Assembly: GCA_937876095.1 (NCBI GenBank)
Contig: CALFIE010000095.1
Location: forward strand, 1-20,763
Direction of reading: 5' to 3'
Source: an uncultured Flavobacteriales bacterium
GTDB lineage: Bacteria; Bacteroidota; Bacteroidia; Flavobacteriales; Weeksellaceae
Length of the DNA: 20,763 nucleotides
Shown: positions 16,133-20,763 of the stretch, piece by piece
Layout of the letters: the number at the start of each line of letters is the position of its first letter
How positions within the stretch are numbered: position 1 is the stretch's first letter
The notes under the pieces: model-generated
What the model was told of the DNA's origin: nothing
Databases searched by the model: none
What the model saw: only the letters and a program-made list of their open reading frames with translations
Position numbers and translations under genes: made by a program

Positions 16133-16170
16133 GTCGAAATCAAGATTTCGACACCCCTCTAAAAGAGGGG
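16133..16170. terminator. two consecutive hairpins, REP-like, between apbE and the SIMPL gene
   Basis: GTCGAAATC/GATTTCGAC (16133-16152) and CCCCTCT/AGAGGGG (16154-16170) are both perfect stems with loops of 2-3 nt. They lie between convergent genes and are followed by AATTTTC. They may terminate both genes or be a dispersed REP-type repeat. Confidence 0.65.
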
Positions 16171-16189
16171 AATTTTCGGGCACTCCAAT

Positions 16190-16248
16190 TTTCCAACTTC
16201 CATCCTGAACTTCGTGCTTCCAACTTCGCGCTTCCATCTCCCATCTTC
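16190..16248 (-). repeat. degenerate heptamer repeat CTTCCAA family
   Basis: CTTCCAACTTC, CTTCCATC and related words repeat at irregular spacing. In reverse complement this matches the TTGGAAG tandem at 11181. It reaches the SIMPL gene stop (16248-16250). Confidence 0.55.
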
Positions 16249-16979
16249 TAATCAACTTGATACTCTAACTTTATGGTAATACTTGCTTCTTTTTCTTTGG
16301 ATTCGGTGTTGTAAGTTCCACCATACGAATAATCTTCGTTGGAATTAGGTTCAGTAATTTGGATTACTCCCATAGTTGCTTTTTTCAGATTTCCGAGCGA
16401 ACTTCCTGCATTTTCTGCAATTTTTTCGGCTCGTTGTTTTGCATCTTTGGTTGCGTCTGCAATCATTTGTTGTTTCACATCGGCTAATTTGGTGTAGAAA
16501 TAACTGGGAGCTGAAGAAGTGAATTCTATCCCAAGATTGATGATTTCGGTAATATTACGAGACAGATTTTCAATTTTTGCAACGTCTTTGCTTTGGAGAT
16601 TTACTTTTTGTGAAAGTTGATACCCCGAAAAAACTTGGTGACTACCACCTCCTGATTCGCTTTCGTAGTTGTATTTTTTCTCGATATCAACTGCAGAGAA
16701 AACGATTTCGTTTTTGGGAATTCCTTGTGAAACAAGGTAATTTTCTATGACTTTTTTGTCATTGGCAAGTTCGTCGTACGCAGATTTCAGTTCGAAACTA
16801 TTTCGGGAGAAATTTCCGTTCCAAGTGATGAGATCCGAAGTAAATTTTTTGGAACCTAAACCTGTAACAGAAATGGTATTTTCAGATTTATTACGGTTTT
16901 TTATGGCATTTCCCAAAAGTCCAAGACCGATTACGAAACCAAGAGAAGCAATTGCAATAGCGATGATGTTTTTGTTCAT
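16248..16979 (-). CDS. SIMPL domain (DUF541) protein
   Basis: 243 aa: N-terminal membrane anchor (about 4-26, GFVIGLGLLGNAI), then a SIMPL/DUF541 domain starting ISVTGLGSKKFTSDLITWNG and including YDELANDKKVIENYLVSQGIPKNEIVFSAVDIEKKYNY and ATKDAKQRAEKIAENAGSSLGNLKKATMG. These are periplasmic proteins of uncertain function (bacterial BP26-like proteins form channel-like oligomers). Stop codon TAG. A promoter box lies at 17015-17022. Confidence 0.87.
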   Translation of the reverse strand: MNKNIIAIAIASLGFVIGLGLLGNAIKNRNKSENTISVTGLGSKKFTSDLITWNGNFSRNSFELKSAYDELANDKKVIENYLVSQGIPKNEIVFSAVDIEKKYNYESESGGGSHQVFSGYQLSQKVNLQSKDVAKIENLSRNITEIINLGIEFTSSAPSYFYTKLADVKQQMIADATKDAKQRAEKIAENAGSSLGNLKKATMGVIQITEPNSNEDYSYGGTYNTESKEKEASITIKLEYQVD

Positions 16980-17014
16980 GATAAATGTTTTTTTTAATAA
17001 CGAAAAAAATCGGT

Positions 17015-17022
17015 CAAAATTA
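17015..17022 (-). promoter_or_regulatory. promoter -7 box of the SIMPL gene
   Basis: On the minus strand TAATTTTG matches TAnnTTTG, 35 nt before the ATG. Confidence 0.45.
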
Positions 17023-17110
17023 CTTGTTGTTTTTTAGGTATTTTGATGAAATAATTACAATAAGAAACACCTTGATTTTTTGAAATTTTTCAACTTTTCA
17101 TTAAGAATTT

Positions 17111-17887
17111 TTAATTTTTTAATTTTTGAAGATAAATTGTCATCATTTCTTCTAACAACACCATCACCTTTGTCAGATTATTAGATTTAATAGATTTCAA
17201 AATTTCGGGTTTTTGTGCTATTGAAAAAACTAAAAAATCGGCAATTTTATCATTTGGAATTTTATTTTCAAAAAAATAATCATCGGGAAGTCTTTTCCGG
17301 ATCCAAGTGATATTTTCCTGAAAATCTTCATATTTATATAGGTTTTTTTGTCTTCTCGCTTTACCACTAATTACATCATAAATTGCTTGAATTTTCAAAG
17401 TAGGTGGAATTCCGATCATTGGTAATAATACATCTTTGCCAAGTTTAGCCGGTTTTTCTCTTGGTTTTTCGGGAAATTTTGGCAATCCGATGTCTTTTTG
17501 CAATTTTGCAACTTTATCTTCTTTTGCAAGCATTTTTGCATCTTTTTTCAAATTTCCACTTGGTTTGTAGCCTACTTTGACTTCCTGAATTTGGTAGGGT
17601 AATTTCAACATTGTTATCTGGAAAGATTTTTCAAAATCTATTTCTGAGAGTAATCTAACCTCTCTTTCGTAAAATTCTGCGACAAATCTAAGTTCATCTC
17701 CAATTTTGGCAGATATTACAAAATTTCCTTCTTGGTCCGAAAAACTTTTGGAACCTGTAGTTGTATTGACAACTAATACATTTGATAGTGAAAATTCTGC
17801 CACATTTACTACTTTCCCATTGATTTTTGATTGTGAAAAATAATAATTAAAGCAAAAGAAAACCATTGCAAAATACCTTATTTTCAT
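17111..17887 (-). CDS. carboxypeptidase-regulatory-like domain protein (paralogue B)
   Basis: 258 aa, signal peptide about 1-18 (ending YYFSQ). A CarboxypepD_reg-like beta-sandwich (about 20-95: INGKVVNVAEFSLSNVLVVNTTTGSKSFSDQEGNFVISAKIGDELRF) is followed by IQEVKVGYKPSGNLKKDAK and a Lys/Pro-rich then helical C-terminus. The N-terminal domain is that of TonB-receptor plugs, but there is no barrel, so this is a stand-alone envelope protein. The start overlaps the stop of the upstream paralogue by one base (TGATG at 17885-17889), giving translational coupling. Confidence 0.75.
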   Translation of the reverse strand: MKIRYFAMVFFCFNYYFSQSKINGKVVNVAEFSLSNVLVVNTTTGSKSFSDQEGNFVISAKIGDELRFVAEFYEREVRLLSEIDFEKSFQITMLKLPYQIQEVKVGYKPSGNLKKDAKMLAKEDKVAKLQKDIGLPKFPEKPREKPAKLGKDVLLPMIGIPPTLKIQAIYDVISGKARRQKNLYKYEDFQENITWIRKRLPDDYFFENKIPNDKIADFLVFSIAQKPEILKSIKSNNLTKVMVLLEEMMTIYLQKLKN

Positions 17888-18708
17888 CAGGAACTTACAG
17901 GATCTGTTTTGATGTATTCTTGAAAAGCAGCACGCAGAAATCCTAGAATTTTGACTGCATCAAAATCTTTTCTAAAATTTTTGGCCAATTGATAAGTTCT
18001 GTCTGCATAAATGATGAATGCGTCTAACTGATGTTCTTCTAAACCATATTCTATGAAATAATCCATATTAACTTCTTCTTTCACACGTCTGTAAAACGCT
18101 TGTTGTTCAGAAAAATTAGCTTTAGTTTTCTTGGGTCCAACACTTTTTTTCACAATACCATAAATTCCTCCAATTATTCCACCTCCTCCATTACCTACAG
18201 AAAATAAATTAACCTGTCCTGCTGAATAATTTGGTCCAAAAGAAATAGTGGATGGAGTTTTTAAAGTCGAAAATGTTTCGGTAGGTTTGGTACGCATATA
18301 ATTATTCATATTAGCGTTGAGTTGCGCAATTTTTGGATTTTCATCGAATTTTTTGCTATCTTTTTTCAAATTTCCGGTTGGTTTGAAGGTGATTTCTACT
18401 TCGGCAATTTCTATCGCTAATTTGGTAAGTGTCACCGCCAAATTTTTAGAAAAATCTTCTGAAGTTACCATTTTAGTTACTCGATCATAGCCTTTTTTCA
18501 CGAAGCGCAATTCTTGTTTGGGTTGCGCTGGAATAATGAAATTCCCTTCTTGGTCAGTCTGAACTTGTGTGTCTGTTTGTACATTGAGCACGGTTACGAA
18601 AGGAAGTTGGTTGCCAAATTCTGAAATGACTTTACCAATAACATATTGCTGCGCTGAAAGTGCAGCAAAACCAAAAAAAAGAAAAAGAAAGAATAAGGAT
18701 GCTTTCAA
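17887..18708 (-). CDS. carboxypeptidase-regulatory-like domain protein (paralogue A), TTG start
   Basis: 273 aa, signal peptide about 1-20 (ending LSAQ). It shares the same plan as its neighbour: VIGKVISEFGNQLPFVTVLNVQTDTQVQTDQEGNFIIPAQPKQELRFV, then IAEVEITFKPTGNLKKDSK, then a Gly-rich hinge (SVGNGGGGIIGGIYG) and a helical tail. The start is TTG at 18706-18708: an in-frame stop lies 15 nt upstream and no ATG fits the signal peptide. A TATTTTTG promoter box sits at 18725-18732, leaving a leader of only about 10-15 nt. The two genes look like a tandem duplication. Confidence 0.75.
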   Translation of the reverse strand: MKASLFFLFLFFGFAALSAQQYVIGKVISEFGNQLPFVTVLNVQTDTQVQTDQEGNFIIPAQPKQELRFVKKGYDRVTKMVTSEDFSKNLAVTLTKLAIEIAEVEITFKPTGNLKKDSKKFDENPKIAQLNANMNNYMRTKPTETFSTLKTPSTISFGPNYSAGQVNLFSVGNGGGGIIGGIYGIVKKSVGPKKTKANFSEQQAFYRRVKEEVNMDYFIEYGLEEHQLDAFIIYADRTYQLAKNFRKDFDAVKILGFLRAAFQEYIKTDPVSS

Positions 18709-18724
18709 GCGTGTAGATTTTCAT

Positions 18725-18732
18725 CAAAAATA
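18725..18732 (-). promoter_or_regulatory. promoter -7 box of the paralogue pair
   Basis: On the minus strand TATTTTTG matches TAnnTTTG and lies 16 nt before the TTG start. Confidence 0.45.
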
Positions 18733-18889
18733 CTGGAAAATGGGTTTCGATTTTTTGGTTTAACTTGCTTTAACTGAGTTTTTGAAAATTTTGGGAATTT
18801 CTTGATAGAAGATTGTTAATTTTATTAAGATTTTTTGAGACTGAATGTGGATTTTTTTTATTCTTTACAAAATTTTGGCGCGATTTCTG

Positions 18890-18897
18890 TACCTTTG
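18890..18897 (+). promoter_or_regulatory. promoter -7 box of ssrA
   Basis: TACCTTTG matches TAnnTTTG and ends 12 nt before the mature 5' end of tmRNA. Confidence 0.65.
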
Positions 18898-18909
18898 CAT
18901 TTGAAAATT

Positions 18910-19303
18910 GGGGTTGACTGGTTTCGACAGCAAGATCAATGGGTAAGTAAGCATGCAGAGAACCGTAGCGCGATCTCTGAAATCCCTTGCTACAAAATTT
19001 AACTGGCAACCAAGAGTTTGCTCTTGCAGCTTAATCCGAAGCTTAGTAGGATTGGCGTTTTCCTGAAGATAGTAAGGAAGCGAGATACCTTGCAGAAGTT
19101 CTGTTTCGCGACGTCTGATTACAAGGTATAGCAATGCGGAAATAAGGTTTCGGGAACTTCGACCGATGCACGAAAATTTAGAAGATAAGGCAAAATTTGG
19201 GTGTTTGTTCTCTGGTTTTGCTCGAAAATCTAAAAACAAAATAAGCATGTAGAAAGCTTATGTATTGCTTGTTTGGACGAGGGTTCGAATCCCTCCAACT
19301 CCA
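18910..19303 (+). ncRNA. ssrA: transfer-messenger RNA (tmRNA)
   Basis: One-piece tmRNA that rescues stalled ribosomes with SmpB. The 5' end GGGGTTGACTGGTTTCGACAG and the 3' T-arm GGGTTCGAATCCCTCC are canonical. The acceptor stem pairs GGGGTTG (18910-18916) with CAACTCC (19296-19302), discriminator A at 19303. The genome continues CAA, so CCA is not encoded and must be added. The tag reads from GGC at 19005 to TAA at 19032-19034 and encodes GNQEFALAA (with the tRNA-borne Ala, AGNQEFALAA), ending in the ALAA degron seen by ClpXP. A promoter lies at 18890 and a terminator at 19311. Several open frames through it are spurious. Confidence 0.95.
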
Positions 19304-19310
19304 CAAAATA

Positions 19311-19347
19311 AAACCTAATCTTTTGTTTATCAATAGGTTAGGTTTTT
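19311..19347 (+). terminator. ssrA terminator
   Basis: Stem AAACCTAA (19311-19318) with TTAGGTTT (19338-19345), loop of 19 nt, trailing T's; begins 8 nt after tmRNA. Confidence 0.75.
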
Positions 19348-19350
19348 ACT

Positions 19351-19372
19351 TTGCAAACATCTTGCAAACATC
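19351..19372. repeat. word cluster a: TTGCAAACATC x2
   Basis: Perfect 11-bp tandem duplication right after the ssrA terminator. The unit length and the W-rich / GC-core / W-rich make-up are like the array units further on; membership in the same family is an inference. Confidence 0.7.
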
Positions 19373-19426
19373 TCTAATTTTTAACGTTTTTTGTGTTTTT
19401 TTTCGGTTCTATTTAAACATAAAAAA

Positions 19427-19454
19427 AACGCTCCATTTAGGAACGTTATTTTTT
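19427..19454 (-). terminator. terminator, probably for the minus-strand accessory unit
   Basis: Stem AACGCTCC (19427-19434) with GGAACGTT (19440-19447), one mismatch, loop ATTTA. A/T runs on both sides allow action on either strand. It lies downstream of the 46-aa gene read from the right. Confidence 0.6.
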
Positions 19455-19470
19455 TAAGATTAAAAAATTA

Positions 19471-19500
19471 CTAACTGCAATTTAGTGCAAATTACTGCAC
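19471..19500. repeat. word cluster b: three 10-bp units sharing TGCA
   Basis: CTAACTGCAA, TTTAGTGCAA and ATTACTGCAC follow each other at an exact 10-bp period. The frame is TTTA-like, then C or G, then the shared word TGCA. It lies downstream of the 46-aa gene. Confidence 0.75.
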
Positions 19501-19506
19501 ATTACA

Positions 19507-19533
19507 AAAAGGTATTATATTAGTATACCTTTT
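19507..19533. terminator. A/T-rich hairpin after the 46-aa gene
   Basis: AAAAGGTAT (19507-19515) pairs with ATACCTTTT (19525-19533), a perfect 9-base stem with loop of 9 nt. It lies 10 nt beyond the stop of the 46-aa gene on the minus strand and may terminate it or stabilise the 3' end. Confidence 0.5.
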
Positions 19534-19543
19534 CAATTTTATA

Positions 19544-19684
19544 TTAAATAGTCTGCAGATAGGCGCGAAAATTCGCCTCGTAATTTTCTTGGTTGTCTAT
19601 GATAGTCTGTAATTTGTAGGCAACCACAGACAAACCAATAAATATTAAAATCAATAATACAATAATGACGTCAAGTTTTTTCAT
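19544..19684 (-). CDS. 46-aa single-span membrane peptide
   Basis: An open frame from ATG at 19684 to TAA at 19546-19544, below usual length cut-offs. The product begins MKKLDVIIVLLILIFIGLS, with a basic start and one clear transmembrane helix (about 6-24). A polar tail follows: VVAYKLQTIIDNQENYEANF and RAYLQTI. The charge pattern and clean helix argue for a real gene. It resembles small phage or toxin-type membrane peptides only in shape; no family recognised. Word clusters of the array lie on both sides, and two small hairpins (19758-19770 and 19780-19798) lie upstream. Its neighbours on the same strand are the array and the 170-aa ORF. Confidence 0.6.
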   Translation of the reverse strand: MKKLDVIIVLLILIFIGLSVVAYKLQTIIDNQENYEANFRAYLQTI

Positions 19685-19816
19685 AATGTAGAAAATTAAA
19701 ATCTAATTTAGAAAATAATTTATTACAGAATAAAAAAAACAATAGAATTTTATATTGTCGTTTTTAACGATGTTTTGAAATACGGGTTTTGGTCGTATTT
19801 ATTCGTGAAATAAACT

Positions 19817-19842
19817 TTGCCAATTATTGCCAAATTTTGCCA
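19817..19842. repeat. word cluster c: TTGCCA x3 at 10-bp period
   Basis: TTGCCA at 19817, 19827 and 19837, separated by 4 A/T bases each (ATTA, AATT). Exact 10-bp period, same word-in-A/T-frame plan as the main array, 26 nt to its left. Confidence 0.85.
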
Positions 19843-19868
19843 TTTTAAAGATGTGCAAAATCTATAAA

Positions 19869-20143
19869 TTTAGTGTAGTTTAGTGTACGTTTAGTGTAGT
19901 TTAGCCCACGTTTAGCCCACTTATAAAATTACTTAATATCTTTTTTTAGTGAAGTTTACTGAACGTTTACTGAACATTTATCTACTGCCATTTACTGCCA
20001 ATTACTGCCATTCAATTACTAAAATTTACTAAACTTTACTAAACATCTACTTAATATTTTAGTACGTTTTAGTTCGTATTAGTTCGGGAATATTTACCGA
20101 AATTTACCGAAGTTTAGCGAACGTTTAGCGAACATTTGCCGAC
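19869..20143. repeat. array of 22 units of 10-11 bp with a changing central word
   Basis: Units by start: TTTAGTGTAG 19869, TTTAGTGTACG 19879, TTTAGTGTAG 19890, TTTAGCCCACG 19900, TTTAGCCCAC 19911; linker; TTTAGTGAAG 19945, TTTACTGAACG 19955, TTTACTGAAC 19966; TCTACTGCCA 19981, TTTACTGCCA 19991, ATTACTGCCA 20001; ATTACTAAAA 20015, TTTACTAAAC 20025 and 20035; linker; TTTTAGTACG 20057, TTTTAGTTCG 20067, TATTAGTTCG 20077; TTTACCGAAA 20093, TTTACCGAAG 20103, TTTAGCGAACG 20113, TTTAGCGAAC 20124; ATTTGCCGAC 20134. The frame (TTTA, then C or G) is conserved while the next 3-4 bases change from group to group. Linkers at 19930-19939 and 20048-20057 share TACTTAATAT. Mean period within runs is about 10.3 bp, close to one helical turn. 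Not a CRISPR: there are no spacers of constant length and no cas genes. Confidence 0.9.
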
Positions 20144-20171
20144 AACTATTTTTTAGTTCCTATTGTATTAA

Positions 20172-20684
20172 TTAATCTATAAAGTTTATTTGTAGTTGGT
20201 GTTTAGGGTAATATCTTTGCTCAAACCTTTGTCGGCTATATTTCGGATTGTGGTTTGGGTTCGTTTTCTCATTTCTTATATTGTGCGCAATGTAGTATAG
20301 TTGTTTTTTAATCGGTCGGGTCTTCATTTTTGCAGTCAAATATTTTTGCTCAATCATTTTATAGGTTTCGGGATCATTTTCTTTGTAGTATTCCAAACCT
20401 GCAAAACTTAAAAATTTACTCCCTTTTTTCTGCATTGAAATATCCAAATTGGTAACCTTACAAAACCTTTCAATTTCACTATCCAAAACCTCATTATTTG
20501 GGGTGGTTTTGTTGGTGGGTAGATTACCACAAATTGACCCTATATTTGAACGGTCAAAATGTGGTAATTTGTTTTTAAAATTATCGGTCAAAATGTGGTA
20601 ACTTTTTTGCGTTAAATCATCTACTTTTTTACTAATAATTTCCAGTATTTTATCTTTGATATTGTCGGAATATTTGGCGGTCAT
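20172..20684 (-). CDS. orphan 170-aa protein next to the word array
   Basis: 170 aa from ATG at 20684 (an in-frame stop lies upstream and no other ATG). No family recognised. It is Lys/Asn-rich and soluble. A helical start (MTAKYSDNIKDKILEIISKK) is followed by a repeat-bearing middle, then DSEIERFCKVTNLDIS, KFLSFAGLEYYKENDPETYKMIEQKYL and a strongly basic C-terminus (KMKTRPIKKQLYYIAHNIRN, NPKYSRQRFEQRYYPKHQ) that could bind nucleic acid. The DNA coding for residues about 28-55 contains a 17-bp direct repeat and an inverted copy of it, read in different frames. The start lies 32 bp from the terminal inverted repeat and the stop 28 bp from the array. It could be a mobile-element accessory or a decayed replication protein; the coding status itself is likely but unproven. 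Confidence 0.55.
   Translation of the reverse strand: MTAKYSDNIKDKILEIISKKVDDLTQKSYHILTDNFKNKLPHFDRSNIGSICGNLPTNKTTPNNEVLDSEIERFCKVTNLDISMQKKGSKFLSFAGLEYYKENDPETYKMIEQKYLTAKMKTRPIKKQLYYIAHNIRNEKTNPNHNPKYSRQRFEQRYYPKHQLQINFID
20524..20601. repeat. three iteron-like copies inside the 170-aa gene
   Basis: CGGTCAAAATGTGGTAA occurs exactly at 20551-20567 and 20585-20601. An inverted, 14/16-matching copy (TTACCACAAATTGACC) lies at 20524-20539, forming a 16-bp palindrome around a 12-bp centre with the first. The copies are read in different frames by the gene, so the repetition is at DNA level. An operator plus iteron arrangement is possible. Confidence 0.8.
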
Positions 20685-20700
20685 TTCCCGAAATCTATTT

Positions 20701-20763
20701 TTATGATATTTTTTTTTTGATTATCCGTTTAATTACCCATCCCTGTAATGTTAGCAATAATAA
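20701..20763 (-). CDS. 3' end of a gene cut by the right edge (same frame as left-edge tail)
   Basis: On the minus strand the frame is open from the edge to TAA at 20703-20701, reading LLLLTLQGWVIKRIIK and then KKIS. The first 16 residues equal those of the left-edge partial gene (residues 3-18 there); only the last few differ because they come from flanking DNA. This supports a repeated coding element, perhaps a transposase, at both ends. Confidence 0.35.
   Translation of the reverse strand, partial: LLLLTLQGWVIKRIIKKKIS
20716..20763 (-). repeat. 48-bp terminal inverted repeat, right copy
   Basis: Exact reverse complement of 7-54. It is followed inward by a run of A's on the minus strand, where the left copy continues differently. 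Confidence 0.9.

Larger units (their letters stand above)
19685..20171. other. 487-bp gene-free region holding the word array
   Basis: No coding frame is credible here. From the right on the minus strand it holds a weak hairpin AACTA/TAGTT (20144-20158), the main array (20143-19869), cluster c (19842-19817), a hairpin ATACG/CGTAT (19780-19798) and a hairpin TCGTT/AACGA (19758-19770), then the leader of the 46-aa gene. No exact TAnnTTTG box was found on the minus strand before that gene. Confidence 0.7.

Noticed and set aside
18865..19248. 127-aa and overlapping 79-aa minus-strand frames over ssrA
   Set aside because: They lie inside a clearly recognisable tmRNA with canonical ends, tag frame, promoter and terminator.
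19260..19457. 65-aa plus-strand frame running out of the tmRNA 3' end
   Set aside because: It starts inside tmRNA and crosses two terminators; the Phe/Leu-rich product is AT-rich noise.
19869..20143. CRISPR array
   Set aside because: Units are 10-11 bp with only a 4-5 nt variable core, words repeat consecutively, and there are no cas genes or leader. The repeat/spacer geometry is wrong.
20524..20601. DnaA boxes in the TTACCACA repeats
   Set aside because: The spacing differs from TTWTNCACA by a missing base; the matches are too poor to call an origin.
1..20763. Linear plasmid or phage genome with terminal inverted repeats
   Set aside because: The content is chromosomal housekeeping and envelope genes, there are no replication or capsid genes, and both ends cut through open frames.

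Overview
The window looks like a chromosomal piece of a low-GC Bacteroidota, most likely a flavobacterium of the Weeksellaceae/Chryseobacterium group. Four things point there: a secreted protein with a type IX secretion (T9SS) type A sorting tail; lineage-typical families (DUF4292, DUF4254, DUF2851, DUF5777, BshA of bacillithiol synthesis); recurring TAnnTTTG promoter boxes with few Shine-Dalgarno sites; and a bacteroidetal tmRNA with a tag ending ALAA. This placement is inferred from gene families and not from a database search.

Layout. Positions 1-81 hold the 3' end of an open frame. Positions 115-4445 (+) form a compact run: DUF4292 lipoprotein, EnvC-like LytM protein, TatA, DUF4254, a small lipoprotein and RibA, closed by a strong bidirectional terminator shared with convergent deoD. 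Then come a small lipoprotein (-), a GH3/NagZ-like enzyme (+), BshA (+), DUF2851 (+), a PspC-like membrane protein (+) and a GNAT acetyltransferase (+). Some of the gaps hold degenerate MITE/REP-like repeats. Positions 11916-14945 (-) are a five-gene envelope operon: OB-fold protein, DUF5777 barrel, mono-heme lipoprotein, YceI and a DUF2271/T9SS protein. It is divergent from ApbE (15057, +). The DUF2271 protein carries a good flavinylation motif, so ApbE probably attaches FMN to it, giving a candidate extracytoplasmic redox module. A SIMPL protein and two translationally coupled carboxypeptidase-regulatory-like paralogues follow (-), then ssrA (tmRNA, 18910-19303, +).

Downstream of ssrA the character changes to an accessory stretch of about 1.4 kb read on the minus strand: an orphan 170-aa ORF (20684-20172), an unusual array of 10/11-bp units (20143-19869) and a previously uncalled 46-aa membrane peptide (19684-19544). 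The array units keep a TTTA-type frame while a central 4-5 nt word changes. Each word usually occurs two to four times in a row before the next word takes over. Smaller clusters of the same design flank the 46-aa gene and reach the ssrA terminator. This ORF-array-peptide locus is the most unusual part of the window, and its function is unknown.

The two window ends carry a 48-bp perfect inverted repeat (7-54 and 20716-20763), open in the same reading frame in both copies. This suggests the piece is bounded by two oppositely oriented copies of one repeated element, probably an insertion sequence.
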